Source of the DNA: Floridanema evergladense
Lineage (GTDB): Bacteria > Cyanobacteriota > Cyanobacteriia > Cyanobacteriales > Aerosakkonemataceae
Direction: 5' to 3' (one strand)
DNA length: 64,000 nt
Assembly: GCF_041929205.1 (NCBI RefSeq)
Contig: NZ_JBHFNT010000288.1
Positions 1 through 8,034 of this stretch are shown one piece after another (the first letter of the stretch is position 1; every line of letters starts with the position of its first letter). The position numbers and the translations under genes were made by a program. Below the pieces are notes generated by a model. The model saw nothing but the letters and a program-made list of their open reading frames with translations, searched no databases and was not told the origin of the DNA.

Positions 1-26
1 TCTCCCCATCTCCCCACCTCCCCCTA
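1..26. repeat. Short tandem octamer repeat (CCCCATCT/CCCCACCT)
   Basis: The window opens inside a run of pyrimidine-rich octamers of the type CCCCATCT and CCCCACCT. The same words recur at 2918-3006 and 7080-7146. They match the short tandemly repeated repetitive sequences known from filamentous cyanobacteria. The left border lies outside the window. Confidence 0.7.
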
Positions 27-980
27 GTCCCCGATCGCCAAATCTGTAATCATCGGCAAATGATCCGAACCTACATCTCTACCAGTTCGCGATCTAATTA
101 CCTGAATATTTTCACTCACGAAACAATGATCTATAGGAATTGACAATAAAGGCAGAAAATTCGGCCATGTAGGTTGTACGCCAAAACCAAACCGCCCATT
201 TTTTAATTTAGTTTCTTCAATAAATCGCTTATAAAATGGCGACCACATCGTAATATTAAAATCACCCATTACTATTACTGAATTATTAACTTTTACTAAA
301 TAATCAGCCATTGCTTGTAACTGGGAATTTCTGTGAATAAAACCTATTTTTTGTAAAGGATAATTGGGATGAGTTCCCATAACTATTACCTCTTTACCCC
401 GATATTTAATCGTTGCCACTATAGTTTTTCTCGGCCCTTGGAATTGCTCAAGTGATACCTTTTCTAAGGGAAATTTACTAAAAAGAGCAGTACCAAAATT
501 ATAAGAATCTTGGGAAATTACCGAATAAGGTAGTAAATCTTTTAAAGCTGCTAATTCCTTTGCCCAAACTTCACTAACTTCTACAAAAACGGCAATATCT
601 GGTTTTTCTTCTCTCACTAGCGAGATGACTTTAGAGTATTTTTTGTTATTATACAAAACATTAGATTGAAAAACTTTTAATTGTCCGACTGTGGTTTCTG
701 CTGCGATCGCACTTTGAGGCAAATACCAAGGGACAATTTCTACTAAATTCAGTAAAATGCAACCAACACTAATCACCAATCCAATTTTGTTTCGCGTCAA
801 CAGAAAAAAGAAAAAAGCACAAAACCCGATTACCAAATATTGCAATTTAAAATGAGCAGTCAAGTCTAAAATATAGTTAAACTTGCCTAAATATCCAGTA
901 ATACTGAGCAAGATAATCAGAATAGTTACCAGCATAAAACTACTGGAAATCAAATCCTTAAACTTGTAATTAGCAATCAT
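24..980 (-). CDS. Membrane-anchored endonuclease/exonuclease/phosphatase-family hydrolase
   Basis: A 318-residue protein. Residues about 10-90 hold two or three hydrophobic segments, and a cytoplasm- or periplasm-facing EEP domain follows. EEP motifs are visible in order: QSNV near 110, a metal-binding Glu in VFVEVS, MGTHP with its His, GDFN with Asp-Asn, and the closing SDH near 305. This fold cleaves phosphodiester or phosphomonoester bonds with Mg2+; the substrate cannot be read from the sequence. Its ATG overlaps the lipB stop as ATGA, so the two genes are probably cotranscribed and translationally coupled. The combination of several membrane segments with an EEP domain is common for bacterial proteins of unknown substrate. 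Confidence 0.8.
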   Translation of the reverse strand: MIANYKFKDLISSSFMLVTILIILLSITGYLGKFNYILDLTAHFKLQYLVIGFCAFFFFLLTRNKIGLVISVGCILLNLVEIVPWYLPQSAIAAETTVGQLKVFQSNVLYNNKKYSKVISLVREEKPDIAVFVEVSEVWAKELAALKDLLPYSVISQDSYNFGTALFSKFPLEKVSLEQFQGPRKTIVATIKYRGKEVIVMGTHPNYPLQKIGFIHRNSQLQAMADYLVKVNNSVIVMGDFNITMWSPFYKRFIEETKLKNGRFGFGVQPTWPNFLPLLSIPIDHCFVSENIQVIRSRTGRDVGSDHLPMITDLAIGD

Positions 981-1687
981 AAGAAATCAATGTTAACTTC
1001 TGCTTCAACTAGCTCAACTCCGAAGACTTCCGCAAAGGCGATCGCCACTTTTTGCCGCACTTCTTCTAAACTAATATCAGGAATAAATTGCGCTAAACTA
1101 CCCACAGGTTTATCCACAATTCCACAAGGAACAATCCTAGTAAAACCAGTCAAATCAGGACAAACATTTAAAGCAAAACCGTGCATTGTAATCCAGCGAC
1201 TTACTTTAACACCGATCGCCCCCACTTTACACCCTTCCAGCCAAACTCCTGTATAACCCGAAAGTCTTTCTCCCGGCAAATTATAACTCCCCAACACCCG
1301 AATTAATACCTCCTCCAATTGACGCAAATACCAATGTAAATCTTGGCGATAATATCGCAAATTCAAAATCGGATAACCAACCAACTGACCTGGACAATGA
1401 TATGTTACCTCACCGCCACGCTCAATGCGATACACCTGACGATCGCTGTTGTCAAGGTCAAATTTAACAAACTCTCTTTTTGCCCCCGTACCCAAAGTGT
1501 AAACAGGGGGATGCTCTAACAAAATTAACAAATCTTCTAACTCTGGCTGTTGCCGACGTTCTGCAACTAGCGATCGCTGCCATTCCCAAGCAACCTTGTA
1601 ATCTACTAATCCCTGGTTAAATAAGCGACAAAAACGCCGTTTTTCTTTGATATCCAAGCCAAACATTTCATTATTACTCGAAATCAT
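977..1687 (-). CDS. lipB: Octanoyltransferase LipB
   Basis: LipB moves octanoyl groups from acyl carrier protein to lipoyl-domain lysines, the first step of endogenous lipoate synthesis. The family core is clear: RGGEVTYHCPGQLVGYP, then GCKVGAIGVKVSRWITMHGFALNV with the conserved Lys, and LTGFTRIVPCGI with the catalytic Cys. The open frame reaches a TTG at 1723, but that adds a hydrophobic stretch not typical of LipB. ATG codons at 1687 and 1666 are better starts, and the second gives a protein beginning just before the conserved CRLFNQG region. The stop overlaps the start of the downstream EEP hydrolase by four bases. Confidence 0.9.
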   Translation of the reverse strand: MISSNNEMFGLDIKEKRRFCRLFNQGLVDYKVAWEWQRSLVAERRQQPELEDLLILLEHPPVYTLGTGAKREFVKFDLDNSDRQVYRIERGGEVTYHCPGQLVGYPILNLRYYRQDLHWYLRQLEEVLIRVLGSYNLPGERLSGYTGVWLEGCKVGAIGVKVSRWITMHGFALNVCPDLTGFTRIVPCGIVDKPVGSLAQFIPDISLEEVRQKVAIAFAEVFGVELVEAEVNIDFL

Positions 1688-2198
1688 TACCAAAATCAAG
1701 ACTAAATTGAGCAAAAATCTCAAAAAAGTCTGACAATTAAATCAAGAAATGTCAACAGATGCAAAAGATTTTAAACTTAGGGCAGATTAGGATGTACGCC
1801 AGAATACAAAGTGCTACTGTTTTATGTAGAAGGACTTTTGAAATAGGAGGAAGCCTATTTGAAGTAGAAATGCCCATTTACAAGAGAGCGGCTAAGTTGA
1901 TAGGTTAAAAACCCAAAGTTTGAGTCTCAAAGTGGGCAAGGTAGAACAGCGTCTTGTAGCAGAGAATTTAGGCGTTTGAGATACCAGAAACAGATTTTTA
2001 GGCGAGTAAACCCGAAAAAATTCGGCAATATATCCAGCTGATTTCTAATTAACAGACATCAGCATTTTCGCACCTAAAAACAGATAAAAATTTTCCGTCG
2101 GGAAAGTAGGACTCTGACCAACTTTCCCTCTAACCAAAGATAGATGCAGGCGAAAGAAAAGCCTGTACAGCATAAAGAAATAAGCGGGAGAATGTGAT
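1688..2198 (+). promoter_or_regulatory. Long structured 5' leader and promoter region of lrtA
   Basis: About 500 bases without a gene precede lrtA. At least three hairpins can be drawn: AAATAGG/CCTATTT at 1841-1860, GGGAAAGT/ACTTTCCC at 2100-2128, and CAGGC/GCCTG at 2147-2165. A GGGAG ribosome-binding site sits just before the ATG at 2199. In Synechococcus the lrtA transcript has a long leader that controls stability in light and dark; that a similar control acts here is inference. The transcription start is not determined. Confidence 0.55.
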
Positions 2199-2840
2199 AT
2201 GAAGCTTGTTATTCACGGCAAAAATATTGAGATCACAGATGCAATTCGTGAGTACGTACATCAAAAATTGGAAAAAGCAACAAGTCATTATCTAAACGTA
2301 ACAAATGAGATTGACATACATCTTTCAGTAGCCCGCAATCCTCGAATTGAGAAAAACCAGATTGCTGAAGTTACAGTTTATGCCAACGGTACAATAATTC
2401 GTGCCGAAGAAGGTAGTGCAAGCCTATATGCAAGCATTGATTTAGTCGCTAATAAAATTGCCCGCAACCTGAAAAAATACAAAGAAAAACGCCTAGATAA
2501 GAAAACCCAAACAAAAACAGTTGAAGTTGTAGAACAACAGCCAGTAACGACAGATTTAATTGGCGATCGCAGTCCCGAACTACCAGGCGAAGTAGTGCGT
2601 ACCAAATACTTTGCCATGCCACCAATGACGATCGAAGAAGCATTAGAACAATTGCAACTAGTAGATCACGACTTTTATATGTTCTGTAACGCCGAAACAG
2701 GCGAAATCAACGTCATCTACGAACGCAATCACGGAGGCTACGGCGTAATCCAACCCCGTCGCAACAACGGTCATACTGGACATAAAAACGGCAAAACCGC
2801 CCATAGCACACCTGTTGCTGAAAAGACACAAGCCAAGTAG
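2199..2840 (+). CDS. lrtA: Long-form ribosome hibernation promoting factor (light-repressed LrtA)
   Basis: A 213-residue ribosome-associated protein. The N-terminal HPF/RaiA domain occupies about 1-105 (MKLVIHGKNIEITDAIREYV at the start) and binds the 30S subunit. A charged linker follows. The C-terminal dimerisation domain at about 130-190 (VRTKYFAMPPMTIEEALEQL, then the DHDFYMFCNAETGEINVIYER region) marks the long form that pairs ribosomes as 100S particles. In cyanobacteria this gene is lrtA, expressed in darkness or stress. The tail after about 190 is polar and low in complexity. It stands alone behind a long leader. Confidence 0.93.
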   Translation: MKLVIHGKNIEITDAIREYVHQKLEKATSHYLNVTNEIDIHLSVARNPRIEKNQIAEVTVYANGTIIRAEEGSASLYASIDLVANKIARNLKKYKEKRLDKKTQTKTVEVVEQQPVTTDLIGDRSPELPGEVVRTKYFAMPPMTIEEALEQLQLVDHDFYMFCNAETGEINVIYERNHGGYGVIQPRRNNGHTGHKNGKTAHSTPVAEKTQAK

Positions 2841-2849
2841 TTGAGGAGA

Positions 2850-3006
2850 CAAGGGGACAAGGGGACAAGGGGACAAGGTGACAAGGTGAGTTTTAAGTTT
2901 TGAGTTTTGAGTTAAACGTCCCCATCTCCCCATCTCCCCACCCCCCCATCTCCCCACCCCCCCATCTCCCCACCCCCCCATCTCCCCACCTCCCCACCTC
3001 CCCACC
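2850..3006. repeat. Compound short tandem repeats (GGGGACAA, TTTTGAG and CCCCATCT units)
   Basis: Three different simple repeats stand in a row: GGGGACAA octamers (about 2850-2884), a TTTTGAG/TTTTAAG heptamer block (about 2886-2912), and CCCCATCT/CCCCACCC octamers (about 2918-3006). They fill the space between the convergent lrtA and glycosyltransferase genes. Repeats of this kind are typical of cyanobacterial intergenic DNA. Confidence 0.8.
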
Positions 3007-3012
3007 TCTTCC

Positions 3013-4167
3013 TTAAGCGCGACGCTTCATAGGAAAAACGGGCTTTGCTAACACCTGTTGATAAAGTTCTTCCAACTGAGCGATGTTGCGACTGAGAGTG
3101 TATCTTTCCACGATTCTGGCTCTGGCATTTCGACCTAAACTAGAGGTGAAATCCTTGTGGTCGCGCAATAGGGGTAACAAAATTTGTAACTCTGTTTTGA
3201 CTCGCTGCGGGTTAATAATTACGCCAGCGCCCCCTTCTAAAACTTCGCCATCTGCACCGACATCTGTGGCAATACAAGCTACACCACAAGCCATCGCTTC
3301 CAACAAAGATAAGGAAAGACCTTCAGCTAAGGAAGGGAGAATGAATACATCAGAGCCTCGCAGGATGTCGATTCGGCGCTGTTCATCAGCGACAAATCCC
3401 AACCAAATGATGCCATATTCAGAATCATAAAACGGTTCTAAAGATGTCCTTAAAGGCCCATCGCCCACAATCAGTAATTTGCAATCAGGCCCCATATTCG
3501 CCTTTTGCCAAGCTCTAAGTAAAGCTTCGACATTTTTTTCGGGAGCTATTCGGCCTTGATAAACAAAAATACATTTAGCATTAAATTGAGATTTCAGATG
3601 AGAAGTTCCGGGACAGTACTTTGTCTCATCAACTCCATTGGGGATTACAGCTACCTGTGTAGGGGAAACACCCATGCGAGAGAGTAATTCCCGTTGAACT
3701 TCAGAAAAAACAATTACGCGATCGTAGTTTGCTAAAAAAGGTGAGTATAGTTGATAAGCCAGATATTGAGTTCCCGACTTAATTTTGGCTCCTTTCCGGG
3801 CATAAGGAGTATGGAAAGTTGCCACCAGGGGCAAATTTAGCTCCTGACAGATTTCGGGAAGTATGAAGTCTAAGGGAGACAGAGTAAGAGAGGCGTGTAC
3901 TAAGTCTGGTCGTAAATCCCGTAGCGATTCAATCAATTTCTTTCTTGATTGTAATGTAGGGATAGTATAAACCTGGGACTTGTATAAAAAGGGCAGGGAA
4001 ACTTCTTGATATTGAGGCCATTTGTCTGAGTCGGATTCTTCTTCTGCAAAGTGCAGGAAACTAATCTTATGTTTGCTCATTAAAGCATTAGTAATTTCCC
4101 GACTGTAGGTGACATTGCCGCAAAAGGGTGTTTTTTTTCCCAGCCAAGCGATGTGAAGCTGACTCAT
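3013..4167 (-). CDS. Glycosyltransferase family 4 (group 1) protein
   Basis: A 384-residue GT-B fold glycosyltransferase. The C-terminal half has the donor-binding signatures: VIPNGVDETKY near 185, QGRIAPEKNVEALL, LLIVGDGPLR, and the E-x7-E element in EGLSLSLLEAMACGVACIATDVGA near 290-310. The N-terminal half (LHIAWLGKKTPFCGNVTYSREI) has the acceptor-side Rossmann start. Such enzymes add sugars to lipids or polysaccharides from nucleotide-sugar donors; donor and acceptor are unknown. It is a single gene between repeat tracts, with lrtA convergent to it. Confidence 0.88.
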   Translation of the reverse strand: MSQLHIAWLGKKTPFCGNVTYSREITNALMSKHKISFLHFAEEESDSDKWPQYQEVSLPFLYKSQVYTIPTLQSRKKLIESLRDLRPDLVHASLTLSPLDFILPEICQELNLPLVATFHTPYARKGAKIKSGTQYLAYQLYSPFLANYDRVIVFSEVQRELLSRMGVSPTQVAVIPNGVDETKYCPGTSHLKSQFNAKCIFVYQGRIAPEKNVEALLRAWQKANMGPDCKLLIVGDGPLRTSLEPFYDSEYGIIWLGFVADEQRRIDILRGSDVFILPSLAEGLSLSLLEAMACGVACIATDVGADGEVLEGGAGVIINPQRVKTELQILLPLLRDHKDFTSSLGRNARARIVERYTLSRNIAQLEELYQQVLAKPVFPMKRRA

Positions 4168-4270
4168 TCAGGTTTTGCCAACTGCTAATTGCCACTAGCT
4201 AACTACGACATTGAGCTTATCAAAAGTCAAGAGTTGTTTCGGAATGACCGATAAATTCTGACTGATGAAT

Positions 4271-4311
4271 TTTGGTAGTTGGTAGTTGGTAGTTGGTAGT
4301 TGGTAGTTGGA
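4271..4311. repeat. TAGTTGG heptamer tandem repeat
   Basis: About five to six head-to-tail copies of TAGTTGG, followed by a doubled TTACCGATTACC motif up to about 4347. It lies upstream of the glycosyltransferase and downstream of the MFS gene. Confidence 0.8.
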
Positions 4312-4356
4312 AAAACCCATTACCGATTACCCTTTACCGATTACCCAATGACGCTT

Positions 4357-6009
4357 TTAGCAATCTTGGTTTGATTTTGTTTGTGTGTGAGAGCTAGTGT
4401 TGCAACTATACCAGGTAAATAGCCCTCCTGCGATCGCAGCGGCAGCTAAAGTTAGAAAAACTGCTTTTAAACCAAAGAAGGTTTCTGCCACACCAGCTAA
4501 AGCCAAAGGTAAACTCATGGCAATATTGATGGCGTTGTTCTGCAATCCAAATACTTTACCACGCATTTCTGGGGGAGTTTCCCTTTGAATCGTGGTTTGC
4601 ATTGGTACAGCCACCAAAGCGCCAAAGGTTCCCATAATCATCACTAGTAATAACACCAACCACAAATGATGGGGAAGTAAAGCCAAACCAGTTAAAGCTG
4701 CTGCAACTCCTACCGAACCCAATAAACTTAAAACTATATGGGATAATCTTTGACCGAAATGCCCTAAAAGTGTAGAACCTAATCCAATCCCTACTCCACC
4801 AGCCGACATTAAAAAGCCGAACTGTGAAGGTTTTAAGCCAGGAATTAATTCTGCAAGACGCACGGCTAAAACCGAGAGGGCGGCAAATACAGAAAATAAG
4901 ATAATTAATTGTAAAAGGGCGCTGCGAACTCGCTTTTCTTGGCTGAGGTAACGCCATCCTTCCTTTAAATCTGCCAGAACATGGGGTGCTTCGTGGTCTT
5001 GAGGGTTGTCTTTTTCGTGGGTTTTTAACCAGATTAGCAGCAGACCTGCTACGCAATAAGACCCACCAACCAACAATTCTTTCCCAATATTTCCCTCGCC
5101 ACCCAAGTTTAACCATATAGTATCTGCTAGTGCTAAGAGTGGTTCCCCTACAGCAAAACCAATTACCACCAGCGCCATCATTGTTGTAGTGTAAAGCGAA
5201 TTCGCTGATAGTAAGTGACGACGTTCCACAATCATGGGAATGGCAGCTTGTTCTGCGGGGGCGAAAAACTGAGTTAGTGTAGAAACTAGGAAAGTCACCA
5301 ATAACAAGATACAAAAACCTGCTGGCAAACTAGCTATAGACATCCAATCTTGAGCTAACCAAAGTAAGGGAGGTAAAGCCAGCACTAAGGCTCCGCGAAA
5401 CAGATTTGTCGATACTAATACTGTACGCTTCGACCAGCGATCGACAAACACACCCGCCAAAGAACTAAACAACACAGCGGGAATCGTAAAAGCCATCATA
5501 ATTGCTGATACCCAAGCACTAATTGTCTGACCCCCAACTTGAAATTGAGTATCAATCAGCGCAATCATCAGCACCAAATAAACCTTATCCGCCAGCTGCG
5601 AAAAAACTTGACCACTCCAAAGTGCCAGGAAATTACGATTTTTCAGAACTGGAATAAAACCAGTAGATGATTCTTCCTCTTCCTCTAGTTCCGTAGTTTT
5701 TGGTGCAACTTGAGCCTTAGTCACCGCCAAAGCATTACCCGGAGAAGCTGACGGAATCAAGCCATTATTTCCCGGAGCCACAACTTGCTGACTAGAATTT
5801 AAGGATTTACCAGAGGTAGGAAGTAGAGTTTCCGACGCTAAGAAGTCCTTTAAGTCTCCCTTTTTTTGCATCTGTGTCTCTTCTTTCCCATTCTGGGATT
5901 TCCCATTTCCATTAGACTGTTCCAGCTTGCCCGATTGTGGTTTAGCGTGGGACGAAGGAGCATGAGTTGGCATTATCAATGTTTCTCTATCAGAATCAAA
6001 CCATTCCAT
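4357..6009 (-). CDS. Major facilitator superfamily transporter
   Basis: A 550-residue membrane protein. The first ~125 residues are hydrophilic and rich in Ser, Gln and Gly (a long cytoplasmic extension). About twelve membrane segments follow, starting at FLALWSGQVFSQLADKVYLV. FVDRWSKRTVLV near 190 is the typical MFS loop 2-3 motif (DxxxxR/K), and GKVFGLQNNAINIA near 485 is also MFS-like. The branch resembles drug/solute exporters; the substrate is unknown. It starts six bases after the recO stop on the same strand, so deoC, recO and this gene may form an operon. The start could also be the internal ATG at 5973. Confidence 0.88.
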   Translation of the reverse strand: MEWFDSDRETLIMPTHAPSSHAKPQSGKLEQSNGNGKSQNGKEETQMQKKGDLKDFLASETLLPTSGKSLNSSQQVVAPGNNGLIPSASPGNALAVTKAQVAPKTTELEEEEESSTGFIPVLKNRNFLALWSGQVFSQLADKVYLVLMIALIDTQFQVGGQTISAWVSAIMMAFTIPAVLFSSLAGVFVDRWSKRTVLVSTNLFRGALVLALPPLLWLAQDWMSIASLPAGFCILLLVTFLVSTLTQFFAPAEQAAIPMIVERRHLLSANSLYTTTMMALVVIGFAVGEPLLALADTIWLNLGGEGNIGKELLVGGSYCVAGLLLIWLKTHEKDNPQDHEAPHVLADLKEGWRYLSQEKRVRSALLQLIILFSVFAALSVLAVRLAELIPGLKPSQFGFLMSAGGVGIGLGSTLLGHFGQRLSHIVLSLLGSVGVAAALTGLALLPHHLWLVLLLVMIMGTFGALVAVPMQTTIQRETPPEMRGKVFGLQNNAINIAMSLPLALAGVAETFFGLKAVFLTLAAAAIAGGLFTWYSCNTSSHTQTKSNQDC

Positions 6010-6015
6010 GACTTA

Positions 6016-6936
6016 TCAAGAGGAAGTGGACAGGGAGTTTAAATAAGTATCCATTAAAATGGCCGATCGAATCAGCCGTCCAAAATGATATTGACTATAC
6101 TGGCGTAAAACTTTTTCTATAGATAGCCAGTTAGATTGTTGAAAAAAACCGTCACCTACATTTTCGGCAACTGGCGATAACGCAGGATTTGCTAACTGCT
6201 GAAATAAAGACAAATCGCTGGCTGAAAGTTGAGCATCTATTTTCGGAATCTCCTTTTCTTCAGTAAAAGTTGTAGGAACATAAACACCTTTAAATTTGGA
6301 ATTTTGAATTTGGTATTTTGAATTTCTGGAGCCTTCTGCCCTAGCCTTCGCTAAAGCCAGTAAATTGACTATACCTCCAGCCGCGTTACTAAAACCGACT
6401 CGCCATTCGGAAGTTTGCCAGTCTGGTGTCAGAGGTTGCCCAGTTAAGCAACAAAGACGTACTTGGGGGGCGATTCCAGCCAGAGCTAAAGTATGAAATA
6501 CCGCATGGGCAAGATAAGCTAAGACCATTAAAGACCGATTTACGGTATTTTTAGGTATTTGCTCAATACGTCTCAGGTGTTCTGTCAATAAACAAAACAG
6601 TTCTTCTTGGGGTTGTTCGCTCAAGGCGTGACAGAGTACTAATTCTGCTAAGTATTGACTAGCTGAGAGTTTCAGCAAATGATCGCCTAGCTTAGGATAG
6701 CTTTCTATAGTTTCTGCTTGAGTTATTTTATCTAGCGATCGCCCCGATGCGATCAATAATTCATTTACCACAAATAACTCACTCCTACCACCTAGCTTTG
6801 AGTGATGCTTCCGCGCCCCAGGTGCTACCGCCTGAATTAAACCAAACTCCCTTGTCAAAATCGTTAACAAGCGGTCTGTCTCACCCAAAGGCATACTTTT
6901 AAGATTTATACCAGTTGCTTTATACGTTCTACTCAT
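6016..6936 (-). CDS. recO: DNA repair protein RecO
   Basis: RecO helps load RecA at single-strand gaps in the RecFOR pathway. The protein starts MSRTYKATGINLKSMPLGET, a good match to the RecO OB-fold N-terminus, and continues with DRLLTILTREFGLIQAVAPGARK. The frame stays open upstream through the tandem repeat to 7143, but that extension would be simple Gly/Trp/Pro sequence, so the ATG at 6936 is chosen, giving 306 residues. The usual RecO zinc-binding Cys cluster is not evident; only CCLTG is seen near 200. deoC lies upstream and an MFS gene six bases downstream. Confidence 0.9.
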   Translation of the reverse strand: MSRTYKATGINLKSMPLGETDRLLTILTREFGLIQAVAPGARKHHSKLGGRSELFVVNELLIASGRSLDKITQAETIESYPKLGDHLLKLSASQYLAELVLCHALSEQPQEELFCLLTEHLRRIEQIPKNTVNRSLMVLAYLAHAVFHTLALAGIAPQVRLCCLTGQPLTPDWQTSEWRVGFSNAAGGIVNLLALAKARAEGSRNSKYQIQNSKFKGVYVPTTFTEEKEIPKIDAQLSASDLSLFQQLANPALSPVAENVGDGFFQQSNWLSIEKVLRQYSQYHFGRLIRSAILMDTYLNSLSTSS

Positions 6937-6943
6937 TAAATCT

Positions 6944-7146
6944 AGGGATTGGGGACTGGGGACTGGGGACAAGGAAGTAGGGGGAATTTGAAGAGGTGGG
7001 GGGGTGGTGAGATAGGGGGATGGGGGGAGTTGAAGAGGTGGGGGGTGGGGAGGTAGGGGGATGGGGGGAATTTCTAGCTCCAGATTTCTCCCCATCTCCC
7101 CATCTCCCCATCTCCCCATCTCCCCATCTCCCCATCCCCCCATCTC
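6944..7146. repeat. Compound tandem repeats between deoC and recO
   Basis: A 200-bp low-complexity block: GGGGACT heptamers at about 6949-6972, a G-rich stretch containing two imperfect copies of a GAAGAGGTGGGGGGTG-type unit near 6990-7060, and CCCCATCT octamers from 7088 to 7146. It reaches to one base after the deoC stop codon and fills the deoC-recO gap. Confidence 0.8.
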
Positions 7147-7147
7147 C

Positions 7148-7834
7148 CTATTCTTTTTCCTCTTCTTCCAGATTATCGCGTTGCCGGAGCAAATCGATAC
7201 CGCGAGAAGTTCCCAAGCGAGTTGCTCCTGCCATAATTAGGTCAACTGCTTGTTCTAAAGTACGAATGCCCCCTGATGCTTTAATGCCTACGTTGCCTTT
7301 AGTGATTTCTTTAAGCAGTTTCACGTCGGCAACTGTGGCACCAGCGTACCATCCTGTACTTGTTTTTAAGTATGCTGCCCCGGCATCCATACATACCTCT
7401 GCCGATAGTCGTTTTTCGGCATCTGTCAATAGTGCGGTTTCCAAAATCACCTTGACTACTTGACCTGTTTCTTCACAAATTTCGGCAATTTCTCGGTGTA
7501 CTGCCTCTGTTTTACCACTTTTTAGCCAGCCAAGATTAATTACCACATCTAATTCGGTAGCTCCATTTTCTACGGCTTCTTGTGCTTCGTAGAGTTTGAC
7601 TGCGGATGTGGTAGCACCTGAAGGAAAACCAATCACTGTACAAACTCTGGGCGCTTTGTTTTGGAGCAGTTCCGCTGCTAGTCGCACATGAGTAGGATAA
7701 ACGCAAACTGCGGCAAAGTGATATTTTTCTACTTCTTCACACCACTGCCGTACTTGCTCTGGGGTGGCAGTGGGATTTAGCAACGCATGGTCAATAAATG
7801 GCGCAATGTCAATTTCTGGCTGAACTCTCGCCAT
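7148..7834 (-). CDS. deoC: Deoxyribose-phosphate aldolase DeoC
   Basis: Class I aldolase that cleaves 2-deoxy-D-ribose 5-phosphate to glyceraldehyde 3-phosphate and acetaldehyde in deoxynucleoside salvage. Motifs seen: IDHALLNPTAT at the start, KVILETALLT, AYLKTSTGWY with the Schiff-base Lys, and VGIKASGGIRT with the second active-site Lys. The frame extends to a GTG at 7876, but the ATG at 7834 (MARVQPEIDIAPFIDHALL) gives 228 residues, the usual family length. It is first in a possible deoC-recO-MFS transcript. Confidence 0.93.
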   Translation of the reverse strand: MARVQPEIDIAPFIDHALLNPTATPEQVRQWCEEVEKYHFAAVCVYPTHVRLAAELLQNKAPRVCTVIGFPSGATTSAVKLYEAQEAVENGATELDVVINLGWLKSGKTEAVHREIAEICEETGQVVKVILETALLTDAEKRLSAEVCMDAGAAYLKTSTGWYAGATVADVKLLKEITKGNVGIKASGGIRTLEQAVDLIMAGATRLGTSRGIDLLRQRDNLEEEEKE

Positions 7835-7883
7835 CTCTGTTTTTCCCCTGACTATCCTTCGGTTTACTTCTATCACAAAATTG

Positions 7884-7968
7884 GGACAAGGGGACTAGGG
7901 CGAGTTATGAGTTTTGAGTTATGAGTTTTAAGTTATTAATTCAAAACTTAAAACTTAAAACTCATCAC
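7884..7968. repeat. TTTTGAG/TTATGAG heptamer repeat with inverted repeat
   Basis: Heptamers GAGTTAT and GAGTTTT run from about 7891 to 7932, followed by AACTTAAAACTC units on the other strand. GAGTTTTAAGTT and AACTTAAAACTC form an inverted repeat around ATTAATTC, so the block can fold as a hairpin. It lies between deoC and the methyltransferase gene. Confidence 0.65.
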
Positions 7969-8034
7969 TAACGAAGGGACAAGGAGAGAATTTATTTCTC
8001 CTCTGCTCTTCTGCTTCCCTGCTTCTCCGCCTTC

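Noticed and set aside
4556..5314. Long minus-strand frame inside the MFS gene
   Set aside because: Out-of-frame shadow of the transporter, with no recognisable domain.
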